From Lunularia cruciata (taxonomy: Eukaryota > Streptophyta > Marchantiopsida > Lunulariales > Lunulariaceae), in NCBI GenBank assembly GCA_948567375.1, contig OX419755.1, forward strand, positions 67,001-131,000: a stretch of 64,000 nt of DNA. The letters run 5' to 3'. Positions 32,936-45,345 of the stretch are shown here, one piece after another. The stretch's first letter is position 1; every line of letters begins with the position of its first letter. The position numbers were made by a program, and so were the translations under genes. Below the pieces are notes generated by a model that saw nothing but the letters and a program-made list of their open reading frames with translations, ran no database searches and was not told the origin of the DNA.

Positions 32936-35900
32936 CGGCAAATATCACTTTTGCGGTAATCGGGTAAGTAAAGTTTGTTCCCAAAGAGATACGATTCAGA
33001 ATTGGTCAAATACAAATCAAAGTAACAATTGCAGTTCTTCTTGAGTTCTTCTTTAGTCTCTCAGGTAGAAACCACACCCAGAAGAGAATAACAAGCATTG
33101 ACTTGCAGTCTTATCACAAATTAACACTTCTTAATCACAACTCTATCAATTCTTTCCAAACAATCTTGATTGGGATGATTCAAGCTCTCTCGGAAATGGC
33201 ACTTCACTGTAAAATGACTTCGCCTCAAAATTGTGTTCCACCCTTCCACTGAAGGCACAACTTCCTTGATCAAAATTGCTTCACATCAACTTTGTGGTGC
33301 ACTCACAAATGCATAATACTACCAACACTACAATTCCTCTCAGATCTGTCAAGGCATTGCTTCGATTGCACTTCACTTAGGATCAAACACACAGAATGAA
33401 GATCAAGGCTACTGAATCCAACAACCAACAAGCACATGGACTTGCACTTTGAAATTCTCCCAACACTCACAATTACAAACACAAAGTTGATACTCGGAAT
33501 CAAGCTCAAGCAACAAGCACTGCTTCACAACACTTCACTTTATCTATTCTCAAAATTATGAGCACTAAACAACATAAGACTGTGAATGCACTCTTAAAGT
33601 GAAGCAATCGATAGTTCTAACAAAAATACCATTTTCTAACAACTCTACAAACCTACAGATCCAAAATTACAATGCATCTCTTCATATTTGCCTCGTCAAA
33701 TCTCAATTTTGTTTCTAATCCAATCTGATATCTACTGCATCATCAGCTTTCAAACCCAAACCCGAAGTAACTTCACCCACTACTACTCTTTCCTTGGGTT
33801 TCATAACTCCTAACTCTTCTATCAATTCTACTACTTCTTCACTCTGATCTACAATTGAGGTCATGGGTAACCTTTCTACTACTTTATCTTCCGACCCACT
33901 CTTCTCTAAAGTGTCAAATGTCAAATCTGAAGACACCTGCACTCCTACTTCTCTTACTTTGGGTCTTTGTACTTCTTCTACCTCACGAGAAAGTTTAGCT
34001 AACTTCGTCCTAATAAGGTCTAGTTTGAGACACACATTGTCCCTCACCTCCAACATCTTCCTATCTACACAATCTTGCAGCCGGATTAAAAGATTGTTTA
34101 ATTATGTATCCTTTGCCTTCCTCTTGCGCATCTCTTGCACTAGCAGCTTTAGCTCATGCAACCTCACCTCTTCAAGTTTACATTCCACTTCCGTACTCAG
34201 CATGGCCTTAATTTCATTGACGACACCTTCTACTTCACTAGTTTCTTCCACCACCGTAAACTTCTCCTTCTTCCTCTCTTCGTCCAATTCACTGATACAT
34301 CTGAAGCTCATCTTCAAATTCAGCTTTTAATGCTTCCTTCTCCCTTTGATGTATAAAGAGTTGTTCCTTTGCTTCTTGCATCCACCCTCTCAACCGATCT
34401 TCTTCACTACTCCCCTCCGTCAACTCTTGTTGCAAGGCTTGATCTTTCTCCGCTGCCCTCTTCTTAAGGCTCTCCAACTCTTGCTCCATCACCGCAGCAA
34501 TTGGCTTGGAGTGTATCAACTTGACATGCACCCCTACAAGTTCTCCTTTCAATCCCGTAGTCATCACAGTCATCTCCTTCACTTCCTCATGATTTTTACT
34601 AACTCTTCCCTTGTTGCCTCAAAGTGCTTACTCCAAAGAACCTCCTCAACCTAAAGTTCTTTGACCTCCATCTCCACTCTTGTCAACTTACTTTGTAACA
34701 ACAAGGTTTTGGCACTCCAGGTTTTTACCACTGCTAATTCATCTAGTACGTCAAGCTTGGCACTTATCATCTCCATCTTCTTTTGCTAGAACATCATCAA
34801 CAACGGGCATACTACCTTGGACAAATAGTCCACTCCTTCACACCTTGCATCCTCGGCTCGGACTTTGGGTTCCGACTCTTCTACATTTGGTACCTTGCCC
34901 CAAAGTTGAGATCTTTGCACCTTCAAAGTTTCCTCCTCGAAACTTTCTCCCTCTTTCTGAGTAAGGTCACTGGGCTCCATTGCAGATACACTCAGGGCAT
35001 TCTTACACTTGGCAGCTTGGGGTTGTGCTTCGCCTTCTTCTCCCTTCTTCTTCTCACTGCCCTGTTCCATCATGGAAACTTTGGGACTCGGCTTTCTAAC
35101 CTCTTTCATCGGCTGTATCAATTGCCGGACCTCCGCTTTGCCTTCATTGTCGCTACTCAATTCTTTGCTTTGTAGCATAAACTCCTCTTCTTTGCTTGAC
35201 ACTCCTTCCTTTGATCCGGTTTCTCCTCCCAATTCTTCTTCTTCTTCTTCTTGCACGACTTCCTTTGTCTTCACTATCACTGCCATTAAGTTAAGCTTTG
35301 GAACTTTCTGGGGTTGTACTATCGCAACATGACTCTCAAGCTTGGTCCTCTTTTGTGCCCTTGGAAGGTCAATTGCTATGATCTTTTCTCTCCCACTCTC
35401 TTTGTAGTACCTATCTCCCTCTTGCACTCTCTCTATATAGTATCGCTCATCTGCATCGGCTTCCTTGCGCAAATCTGGATGAAAGTGCGACCGCATTCAA
35501 CTTTGCTCTTCCAAAGTCAGCAAGTTCAACCCAAAATAAAAGTGTGTTGCGAATGGCACAAAATAATGCGGTGGCATATCCATTCTCCATCCTGAAATCA
35601 TCTGCCCCACTCTCTGATGCAGGCATTTTGCCCAATCTACTGCCTCTCCCGCAAACATTTGGTGAAAGAACAATGTTTGTTGCATAGTAACATAGGTGGT
35701 TCGCTCTGGTTTGAACATGGCCATCATGGCGCTTACAATTCCTCTCCACTCAGGGTCTCTATAACTATCCACCTTATACTTATTCTTAGTGCGGGGTTGA
35801 TTGAATGACTTTCTTACTTCTGTAGTCTCTTCTGAAGCATCACACTTCTGATAGAAGGTGGTACCTCCTACCTTTCCGGCTTCCCTTCCCAACACTACTC

Positions 35901-36125
35901 TCCAATCTGCCTCCGTCCATCAAGCGGGATTCCTTCTCTTCCCCTCATGCTTTGGCCCATCCTTGCAATTGCTTGCTGCAATTTCTACCATGAAACCTGG
36001 AAAATTGAAATTCCAGTTCCAGGCCAAGAACGTGATACAAAGTCTCGTCAAGACTTTGATCTGTGCTATTATTTCTAATCTACATGGTAACTAAAAAATG
36101 TGGGTACCATAATCTGGGTACCATA
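32936..36125 (-). mobile_element. Family B long-form solo LTR (3.2 kb, minus) inside a family A LTR
   Basis: On plus it begins TGTGACAACCCGGC and ends with a decayed GGGTACCATA, a motif present twice (36102-36111 and 36116-36125). The flanks are GGTAA (32931-32935) and GGTAT (36126-36130). About 500 bp of the U3 start seen in other copies are missing near 36085. No internal B sequence is present. Confidence 0.8.
33715..35940 (-). pseudogene. U3-encoded coiled-coil protein of family B, copy 4 (best preserved)
   Basis: Two adjacent open frames on the minus strand, 35895-35497 and 35496-34786 (133 and 237 codons), are separated by one stop and keep the N-terminal half nearly intact. The blocks are GREAGKVGGTTFYQKCDA, YKVDSYRDPEWRGIVSAM, FKPERTTYVTMQQ, FFHQMFAGEAVDWAKCLHQ, PPHYFVPFATHFYFGLNLL and HFHPDLRKEADADER. 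An acidic linker (EEEEEELGGE) follows, then a coiled coil (34582-34102: AVMEQELESLKKRAAEKDQ; VRLHELKLLVQEMRKRKAKD) and LEKSGSEDKVVERLPM. TGA lies upstream at the conserved A-stop-W site. This copy is the best template for a profile search. Confidence 0.7.
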
Positions 36126-36419
36126 GGTATGTAACTATTTCACAAGTATGTAAGCTAGGGATGAGGACCTACTCATCATCCTTTCATTTGCAACTATCTC
36201 TTTGTCATTGAGTTCTTTAATGAACAATATCTTTAGTCTTGAAGGTTCCTCAGAATTCTAGCCTTAGAGGAGTGTGATGGAGTTTCTTGCTTTCTTAGTC
36301 CTTGGTGTGCTACCTTAATAGCCATTAGAGGTTCATCTTGAGTGAAAGACAAGTCAGCTCATAGCCCAAGTCTAGCAGTTGATAGGAAAGTAATCTCCAC
36401 ATATCTACCTATCTATGTA

Positions 36420-36775
36420 CTTGCTATGCCTATTCTTCTTCTTTGGTATCATTATGGTTAAAGCATACTCTCTATGTGAAATCTCTACCAAACCAACTTC
36501 AAAAAGGTCTCTTCTCTGGCTTGAATGAAGGCTCTCCCCATATCACTATGTTTGTAGGGACATTGAAAAATTAGTGTATCACTAGTAAGCTGGTCATACA
36601 CTAATTGATGATAACATCTAAAAACTTCATACTAAAGGCAAAACAATTCATGTAGCTCCTCAAGAACCTCCAAACTCTATGTCTTTCTCCTCCTATAAGC
36701 TTGGGTCCAATGTCTAGCTCCCAAGTGTCCTTTGTAACTAACATAGAAGTGGAAGACATATTGATTAGCATGAGG
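36420..36775 (-). pseudogene. Family C RT N-terminal relic
   Basis: The plus sequence aligns with 60815-61135 of the minus C copy: CATACTCTCTATGTGAAATC, CTCAAGAACCTCC, AGCTTGGGTCCAATGTCTAG and others. On the minus strand it encodes the lead-in to RT (the GPGIRIELTSNT region) in broken form. It is much more diverged than the two main C copies, so it is an older insertion remnant. Confidence 0.75.
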
Positions 36776-37332
36776 GTTTAGGAGCAATATAAGTATTGCT
36801 TCTAAACCCCAATGCAAAGTAACTAGTAAGGGTTGTATCATCTATGGGCAAGGAACCACTATGGGAGTTGAAGTATGGGACTACCATTGTGGGATAAGCT
36901 GCTAAAGATGTTTGCCGCTATAGGCATTGTACAATTCAACTATGGGATGTTCTTTTACAAGATAGAGAGATGTTGTGGGATTCCTCTCTATGGGACACAA
37001 AAGAACAGGCTTAGATTGATGTGGGTGAGTAAATTAGTATGATAAGGTTAGACAAGAAATTAATGCAAAGGTAGCACATTGGCAAAGTTAGGTAGTGTAA
37101 CCTAGATTAGAATAAAGGATTAAGAGCCACTTGGCATTTATGGAGGATGGCAAGTGAAGGAGACAACCGTTGCAAGAGAAGTAACAAGGAGAATTTTTTA
37201 GGGTTCAATCCCACCTATATAAGGAAGCTTAGCCCATTACCTTCTAATTTTATAAGAAAACCTACTATCAAGCAAGGAGAAGTAGTACCTCTCATTTTTG
37301 TAAATACTAGTGAATTCAATTTGAAGGACACA
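36776..37332. other. Unclassified spacer with a strong hairpin
   Basis: At 36774-36809 GGGTTTAGGAGCAAT is followed, after a six-base loop, by ATTGCTTCTAAACCC: a 15-bp stem with one mismatch. The rest has no frame or terminus I recognise, apart from a TATATAAGGAAGC box at 37217. It ends at the family B LTR start at 37333. Confidence 0.45.
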
Positions 37333-37586
37333 TGTGACAACCCGAAAAATATCACTTTTGTGGTAATCAGGTAAATAAAGTTCATTCCTACAAAGATACA
37401 AGTCAAAATTGGTCAGATATGAAGTCAAATGTCACAATGTAGTCCTTGATTTTGTCCTTAATCTCTCAGGTAGCAATTACACCTAGATAAGAGTAACAAG
37501 CATTGACTCACAATCTTGTCACAACAATTTGTCACACATAATCACAACTCCATCAAATCTTTCCAAAAAATCTTGATTGTGATGAT

Positions 37587-39485
37587 TGTGACAACCCGAC
37601 AAATATCACTTTTGCGGTAATTGGGTAAGTAAAGTTTGTTCCCGCAGAGATACAAATCAGAATTGGTCAAATACAAAGTCAAATAGTAATATGAAGTTCT
37701 TCTTTGTTGCGTCTTTAATCTCTCAGGTAGAAACCACACCCAAAAGAGAGTAACAAACACTGACTTGTAGTCTTGTCACAAATTAGCACTCCTTAATCAC
37801 AACTCCATCAATTCTTTCCAAACAATCTTGATTGTGATGATTTAGGCTCTCCCAAAAATGGCACTTCACTGCAAAATGACTTTGCTTCAGAATAGTGTTC
37901 CACCCTTCCACCAAAGGCATAACTTCCTCGATCAAAATTGCTTCACATCAACTTCACACTGCACTCACAAATGCAAAATACTACCAACACTACAATTCCT
38001 CTCATTTTTTCAAGGCATTGCTTTGATTGCACTTCACTCAGGATCAAACACACAGAGTAAAGATAAAGGTTGCGGAATCCAACATCCAACAAACACACTG
38101 ACTTGCACTTTGAATTTCTCTACACACTCACAAACACAAACACAAAGTTGATACTTGGAATCAAGCTTAAGCAACGAGCACTGCTTCACAATACTTTGCT
38201 TTATTTATTCTCAGAATTATGAGCACTAAACAACATAAGACTGTGAATGCAACTCTTAAATAGTGAAGCAATTGACAGTTATCTTCCTAATGTACCTCTT
38301 CCTAATGACTTTACAAACCTGCAGATCCAAAATGACAATGCAGTTCTTCATATCTGCGTATTCAAATCTCAAATTGGTTACTAATCCAATCCAATGTCTA
38401 CTTCTTCCTCGGTTTCAAACCCGATCCCGAAGTAACTTCACTTCTGATTACTCTGTCCTCGGGTTTCATAACTCCTAATTCCTCCACTAATTCTAACACT
38501 TCTCCTTCCTGATTTGTAATTCCTATCATAATTAAACCTTCTAAATCTCTATGTCCCGACCCACTCTTCTCTAAAGTGGCAAATGTCAAATCCAAAGATA
38601 CATGCACTCTTATCTCTCTTACTTCGGGTTTAACTTCTATCAATTCCTTTACTAATTCTATTGTGTCATCATCAAGAATTGTAATTGAAAGCATGAGTAC
38701 ACTATTTACACCTTCAATTTGTAACCCACTTTCCCCTAATCACTCATGTTATTGACCCGAAGATATTTACAATCTGATCTTGCACTTTGGGTGTATTCAC
38801 TACAGCTACTTCTCTTTCAATTCCTATTCCATCTTCAATCTAAATTGAAATTGAAGTCATGGGTATCCTAATTAACTTATTTTCCCTACTCTAACTTCCT
38901 CTAATGCCTCTGCCAAGATTCCTAAAGTCACTTTCACTGCACTCCGAGGTCCGACTACCTCAGGTTGAATCATATTTATTTGGAGGCAAAGTCTTTAGAC
39001 CCAAAATCATGTAAACCCAAAGTCCGAAGTCCGAAGTCACATTGACCCGAAAACACCAAACTCTTCACATCTACTCCTAAAACTCCAAATGCTTATAACT
39101 TCTTCTATAGACATCCAAACTTTGCGATTTTGGTGGCAATGGAAAGCTCTAAACAAGACACTTGTAACAAAATATAGCACACTTGATTTGGACTTGTGGT
39201 CACTCAGATATGGCCCCCTCAAGAATCTTGACTTGTAACCTTGATTCCAATGCAAAGAAACCCTCCTTCGGCTTCTGATCCAAGTTTTTCACTCCTCTGA
39301 CACAAAGTAAGCTTCTTCGGGTTTGATCCAGTCCAAGTCCTTCTTCCTCTAACACAAAGATGACTCCCTCAAGCTTGATCAAAATACACGTTTCCACTCA
39401 TTTCTTCTCCATTTGGTTTCAATTTGGTTTTAACAAGGCACTTCTTCTTCAAAACTCATCCAAAATGAAAAATGTGTGTACCACA
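37587..39485 (-). repeat. 3' LTR of the short-form family B element
   Basis: On plus it starts TGTGACAACCCGAC and ends GTGTGTACCACA. On minus it is followed leftward by the target duplication. It carries the C-terminal remnant of the U3 frame (38398-38694 minus: VSLDLTFATLEKSGSGHRD) and GAAGTCC repeats near 39020. Confidence 0.9.
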
Positions 39486-39723
39486 TACCCCCTCTCTCAA
39501 ATATGAGCATCCCCACGAACACACAACAAGGATTGAACAAGATGAATAAAATGACAAAGGCAATGTTTCTCTGCTAGATTTTGTTTAGCGTCATGCACAA
39601 AATTAATAATTAAAGTGGTCTTTGTCAATGCTTCAATATTTCCTTCTCTACACACTCAATTGAGTTGTCCAAATGGATCACTTCAGCCCAACAAGGATTT
39701 TTGTCTTTTGATTCAAGTTTTGC

Positions 39724-40164
39724 TCAGAGATCTAGAGCTTTTCTTCCCTCTATCATAAACTCTCTTTTCTTCTTTTTCTTTTTCTTTCTTTTCCAAACGA
39801 GGAGAATTGCAACCCAAACAAGGCGACAGCCACTCCAAATCACTCCAAGATTTAAATTCATCATCTGTGGCCAAGAGTTTGAAGGCAACAATTGGAACTT
39901 AAAGAAAGGTGTCTTTGGATTCACGTTCTCAAGAGATGGGGGTTCAAAAATCCTAAGTGCTGGTGACCCATAGGGTGTCGTGGCCATTGTATGCTCCAAC
40001 TCACTCCAAAAACATGATTCCTTGTCTGACTCCTCAGAGGAAGTAGACTCCTTTGAATCTTGATTTAAATCTTGAATAGTCTTCTCTTGGGCTACATTTG
40101 AAACCTTTTGAATTGGATTTGGTGTCAGCAACCTTGGTTGGTCAAAAAAATTAATGTCCAACAT
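39724..40164 (-). CDS. Uncharacterised 146-residue ORF of the short-form family B element
   Basis: This is the only sizeable sense frame of the 931-bp internal region. It starts 228 bp after the PBS (MLDINFFDQPRLLTPNP) and is acidic and Ser/Glu-rich (residues 36-50, SKESTSSEESDKES). Then comes a Pro-containing segment (TPYGSPALRIFEPPS), and the end runs into a long Lys tract (KRKKKKKKKRE). The position is where gag would begin, but I see no capsid or zinc motif. It may be a gag leader remnant or non-coding. Whether it is translated cannot be told from sequence. Confidence 0.35.
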   Translation of the reverse strand: MLDINFFDQPRLLTPNPIQKVSNVAQEKTIQDLNQDSKESTSSEESDKESCFWSELEHTMATTPYGSPALRIFEPPSLENVNPKTPFFKFQLLPSNSWPQMMNLNLGVIWSGCRLVWVAILLVWKRKKKKKKKREFMIEGRKALDL

Positions 40165-40391
40165 CTTTCCACGTTATGATTCTTCAATCGTTGGATTGCA
40201 ATGATATTGGAAATTTTCAACTATTTTTCTCTCAAGGGCTTCAAAGTCTTCTTTCTCTTAGTGTTCTTGAAGTTCTTGAGCTTTTCTTCTCAACCTCCTT
40301 ATATTCTTATTACTTTTTGGCACTTTTGTTCTTGAAGGCATTGAAATTGGTTAAAACAACACTTTGTATTCTTCAACTCTTGATAATTGTA

Positions 40392-40409
40392 TCCTCGGCA
40401 GCGGTGCCA
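40392..40409 (-). other. Primer-binding site, tRNA-Asp type
   Basis: The minus strand reads TGGCACCGCTGCCGAGGA, 7 bp after the 5' LTR end (40417). It is close to the tRNA-Asp complement TGGCGCCGTTGCCGGGGA. It fixes the orientation of the short element as minus. Confidence 0.75.
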
Positions 40410-40416
40410 AAAATCA

Positions 40417-42319
40417 TGTGACAACCCGGCAAATATCACTTTTGCGGTCATTGGGTAAGTAAAGTTCGTTCTCATAGAGATACAAATCAGAATTGGTCAA
40501 ATACAAAGTCAAATAGTAACATGTAGTTCTTCTTGGTTGTGTCTTTAATCTCTCAGGTAGAAACCACACCCAAAAGAGAGTAACAAGCACTGACTTGTAG
40601 TCTTGTCAAAAATTAGCACTCCTTAATCACAACTCCATCAATTCTTTCCAAACAATCTTGATTGTGATGATTCAGGCCCTCCCAAAAATGGCACTTCACT
40701 GCAAAATGACTTCGCTTCAGAATAGTGTTCTACCCCTCCACTGAAGGCACAACTTCCTCGATCAAAATTGCTTCACATCAACTTCACACTGCACTCACAA
40801 ATGCAAAATACTACCAACACTACAATTCCTCTCAGATTTGTCAAGGCATTGCTTTGATTGCACTTCACTCAGGATCAAACACACAAAGTAAAGATCAAGG
40901 TTGTGGAATCCAACATCCAACAAACACACTAACTTGCACTTTGAATTTCTCCACACACTCACAAACATAAACACAAAGTTGATACTTGGAATCAAGCTTA
41001 AGCGACGAGCACTGCTTCACAGCACTTCACTTTATCTATTCTCAAAATTATGAGCACTAAACAACATAAGACTGCAAATGCCACTCTTAAATAGTGAAGC
41101 AATTGACAGTTATCTTCCTAATGTACCTCTTCCTAATGACTCTACAAACCTGCAGATCTGAAATGACAATGCACCTCTTCATATCTGCCTATTCCAATCT
41201 CAAATCGGTTACTAATCCGATCCGATGTCTACTTCTTCCTCGGTTTCAAACCTGATACCAAAGTAACTTCACTTCCAATTACTCTATCCTCGGGTTTTAT
41301 AACTTCTAATTCCTCCACTAATTCTAACACTTCTCCTTCTTGATTTGCAATTCCTATCATAATTAAGCCTTCTAAATCTTTATCTCCCGACCCGCTCTTC
41401 TCTATAGTGTCAAATGTCAAATCAAAGACACCTGCACTCTTATCTCTCTTACTTTGGGTTTAACTACTATTCAATTCCTTTACTAATTCTATTGAGTCAT
41501 CATCAAGAATTGTAATTGAAAGCATGAGTACACTATTTACACCTTCAATTTGTAACCCACTTTCCCTTAATCACTCATGTTACTGACCCAAAGACATTTA
41601 CAATCTGATCTTGCACTTAGGGTTTATTCACTACTGTTACTTCTCTTTCAATTCCTATGCCATCTTCAATCTGAACTGAAATTGAAGCCATGGGTATCCT
41701 AATTAACTTATTTTCCCTACTCTAACTTCCTCTAATGCCTCTACAAAGATTTGTGAAGTCACTTTCATTGCACTCCGAGGTCCGACTACCTCAGGTTCAA
41801 TCATATTTATCTTGAGGCTAAGTCTTTTGACCCAAAATCATGTAAACCCGAAGTCCGAAGTCCGAAGTCACATTGACCCAAAGATACCAAACTACTCTTC
41901 ACATCTACTCCCAAAACTTCAAATGCTTGTAACTTCTTCTATAGACATCCAAACTTTGCAATTTTGGTAGCAATAGAAAGCTCTGAACTAGATGCTTAGA
42001 ACGAAGTATAGCACACTTGATTTGGACCTGTGGTCACTCAGATATGGCCCCCACAAGAATCCTGACTTGTAACCTTTATTGTGATGCGAAGAAACCCTCC
42101 TTCGGTGTCTGATCCGAGTTTTTCCCTCCGCTGACATGAAATAAGCTTCTTCAAGTTTGATCCAGTCTGAGCGCTTCTTCCTCTAACACAAAGACGACTC
42201 CCTTGAGCTTGATCAAAACACACGTTTCCACTCATTTCTTCTCCATTTGGTTTCAATTTGGTTTCAGCAAGGCACTTCTTCTTCAAAACTCATCCAAAAT
42301 GAAAAATGTAGGTACTACA
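40417..42319 (-). repeat. 5' LTR of the short-form family B element
   Basis: On plus it starts TGTGACAACCCGG and ends GTAGGTACTACA. It carries the same U3-frame tail as its partner (41229-41420 minus: TFDTIEKSGSGDKDLEG) and CCGAAGTCCGAAGTCCGAAG repeats near 41850. Confidence 0.9.
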
Positions 42320-42899
42320 ATGATTAGGCTCTCCCAAAAATGGTACTTCACTACAAAACAACTTTGTCTCAGGATTGTGTTCCACCCCTCCACTAAAAGC
42401 ACAACTTCCTTGATCAAAATTGCTTCACATCAACTTTGCGTTGCACTCACAAATGTAGACTACTACCAACACTACAATTCCTCTCAGATCTATCAAGGCA
42501 TTGCTCCGATTGCACTTCACTAAGGATCAAACACACAAAATGAAGATCAAGGTTGCAAAACCCAACATCCAACAAACACACTGACTTGCACTTCAAAATT
42601 CTCCCAACACTCACAAACATAGACACAAAGTTGATACTCGGAATTAAGCTCAAACGACGAGCACTACTTCACAACACTTTGCTTTATCCATTCTTAGAAT
42701 TATGAGCATTGAACAACATATGACTACAAATGTCACCTTTAAATAGTGAAGCAAATGATAGTTACTAACAATTATACCGTTCTACAAGAACTTTTCTAAC
42801 CTATAGATCTGAAATGACAAACCACCTCTTCATATCTGCCTCTTCAAATCTCAAATTGGTTACTACTCCAAACCGATGTCTACCTCTTCCTCGGCTTCC

Positions 42900-45345
42900 A
42901 ATTCCAAAGTAACTTCACTCACTACTCTGTCCTCGGGTTTCACAACTACTAATTCTTCTACAAATTATAACACTTCTTCACTCTGATCTACAATTACACT
43001 GGTGGGTAATCTATTTACTCCCTATGTCTTGACCTACTCTTCTCTAATACCTCCAATGGTAATTCCAAAGATATCTGCACTCCTATGTCATCTACTTTGG
43101 GCTTTGCTCTCACATCCTTCCGAAGTTTATCTATCTCCAACTTCACTAAATCTAATCTAATCGTGATATTATCTTCTACTTCTAATATCTTCCTATCAAC
43201 ATGAGTTTTGAGACTAATAAGCAAAGCATTTAAGTCTTTATCCTTTGCATTTCTACTCCTCATCTCCTGCACCAGCAACTTCAACTCGTGCAGTCTTGTC
43301 TCTTCAATTTGCACGCTGGTTTTTGAACTCAGCATCGTGTTCATCTTCGTCACAATCTCCTTCAATGGCTACAATCTCATTCTTCTCTCACGTTCTTAAT
43401 CTGCAAGCCAATCTTCTCTATACATTGCCAGTTTTGTCTCAAACTCAGCTTTTACTATCTCCTTCTCCTTCTACTTCTGAACAATCTCCTCCTCTAGATT
43501 ATGGAGTAACTCTCTCAATCTTTTTTCTTCTCTATATCTCACCGTCAACTCCCTTTGCTTGAGTTGCTTCTTTTCTTCTACACTCTCCATCATCCTATCA
43601 AGATCTTGCTCCTTCTCTGCTACACTTGCCATAGCATGAATAATCTCAAGTCACAAATCAGCAATCTATTGTTTCAAGATCTCATTCTCCGCTACTTGTC
43701 TTTCTCTTGCTATGTCATTCTACTCTATTATTCTCTCTCTACTCCCCACTTCCTTCTTCAAGTTCTTAATTACTTGATTTGGTACTATTGCATCTACTTG
43801 AAGTACTTCCCTCTCCTCCTCACCTTGAGTTACAATCTTCTTCAATTCTGAGTTCTCTTCTTCTAATCTTGCTAACACTTGCAATACAGTCTTCACCTCT
43901 GGATACTTTGACTGCATTTCCTTCTTCTTGTGCTCCAACTTTACCAACTATGGGCACACAATTTCCCGCAAATACTCCACTCTTTCACTTGGGGTTACCT
44001 TGACTTGCGGACTTGTCTCCTTCTCTGCCTCTTCTTCTCAGCCTTAATCGCCATATGGGAATAACTTCTTTGCTCCTTGAACTTCCACTCTCCACTTCTC
44101 TTACCCTACTTGGTCCCACTTCATACTTCACCTTTGTTTTGGAGCGGACTCCTTGTTGAATAGTCACCCTCTTCTCCTCCTGCTCTGGAACCTTGTCTTT
44201 GGTTCTCGGGTCACCTCCTTCTTTGGTCTCCATCTTTACTTCCTCCGCTTTAGGTACCAACTGCATCTCCACTCCATCATCAATGTCATGACTTGTGTCC
44301 CCACTCTGCAGCATGAACTTGGGTTCTTCCTCCTTCTCCAAGTCTTTGGATTTGCACTCAGCCCTTTTGACTCTTTGTCCAATGATGCAATTACCACCAA
44401 ATCTCTCCTTTGGTTCACCTTTCTAGCTTTTTGGGATCTTGCCGCCGCTACTTCTACTTCTTCTCCTTGTTGACTCCTCTTCTTTGACTTTGGAATGTTT
44501 ACCTTCACCTGCACACTCTGCCTCGTCTGCATGTAGTACTCGTTGCTACTCTTGATTTGCAAGATGTGCTGCTGCTCCTTTGCATCAACATCTCTTCTCA
44601 AATTGGAATGGAAGTATGACACCATCTTGTGTCTCTCCGCCGTATTGAGCAAGTTCAGCCCCAAATAGAAATGGGCTACAATTGGCACAATGTAATGTGG
44701 AGGTGACTTCTCTTGCAAATTCCACACCATCTATCTTGCATGTTGGTGAAAACACTTCACCCAATTTATTAGCTCTCTTGCAAACATCTTGTGGAAGAAC
44801 ACCGCTTGTTGTTTCATCATGTAGATTGTTCTTTTCAGCTTCAAGATCACCATTAGTGCACTTACAATACCTCTCCTCACAGGATCTTTATAGCTCTCCA
44901 CTTTGTAGCCATTCTTCATGCGCTTTGAAGAGAAGGCATCTCTCACTTCTTGGGTTTCTTCAGCTACTTCTCCCTTTGCCAAGAACGTGGCACCATGCTT
45001 TGCGCCTGCCTCTCTTTAAAGTACTAATCTCCAATTGGACTCTGCCTATCAAGCTGGATTTCCTCCCTTCTCTTCTCCCTTGAGGCCATCAAGACACTTA
45101 CTCTTGATGATCTCAATCATGAAACCTGGAAAAATAATGTTCCAACTCTATGCCAAGAATGTGATTTGAAGCCTGCTCAAGACTTTGATTCTCGCAATCA
45201 CATCTAACCTCCGAATCACATGATTTCTCACTATTAATTTAGAGTTCTTCTTCCCACTTCCCATCTTACTCTCTTCTACTCTGAGTTGGTGGTTATTCTT
45301 CTGATTGATTATCGGACTAACTCTCCTAACTTCCTCTTGACACAC
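42900..45345 (-). pseudogene. U3-encoded coiled-coil protein of family B, copy 5
   Basis: On the minus strand: MGSGKKNSKLIVRNHVIRRLDVIARIKVLSRLQITFLA (45345-45148, in parts), GYKVESYKDPVRRGIVSAL (44982-44731), FFHKMFARELINWVKCFHQ, PPHYIVPIVAHFYLGLNLL and HFHSNLRRDVDAKEQQ (44730-44236). Then come the coiled coil (43947-43720; 43365-43015: LHELKLLVQEMRSRNAKD) and LEVLEKSRSR. It aligns residue by residue with the plus copy at 5011-6843, which supports the two LTRs being one subfamily. Stops and frameshifts are scattered. Confidence 0.65.

Larger units (their letters stand above)
32499..36363 (+). mobile_element. Family A 3' LTR, copy 2, interrupted by a family B LTR
   Basis: The LTR starts TGTAACACCC after GGGGGTAAT. 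Part one is 32499-32935, part two 36126-36363, ending near CAGCTCATA. An (AT)n run lies at 32567-32583. The inserted block is a B LTR. The join matches the unbroken A LTR at 51060-51752 except for about 16 bp. The LTR is older than the A pair at 8575 and 51060. Confidence 0.8.
37587..42319 (-). mobile_element. Complete short-form family B element with ATGAT target-site duplication
   Basis: Perfect 5-bp copies ATGAT flank it (37582-37586 and 42320-42324); joining the outer sequences restores the unbroken LTR text seen at 40660 and 37835. It consists of a 3' LTR (37587-39485, 1899 bp), an internal region (39486-40416, 931 bp) and a 5' LTR (40417-42319, 1903 bp). A PBS lies at 40392-40409 and a polypurine tract at 39486-39498. 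The first 210 bp of the two LTRs differ at about 12 positions. The internal region has no pol, so the element is non-autonomous: LTRs make up 80% of its length. Confidence 0.93.

Noticed and set aside
37333-37350. TGTGACAACCC as the 5' end of plus-oriented LTRs
   Set aside because: The PBS sequences at 7645 (plus) and 40392 (minus) and the polypurine tracts show that this sequence is the 3' end of the LTR. All but the 4438 copy are in minus orientation.
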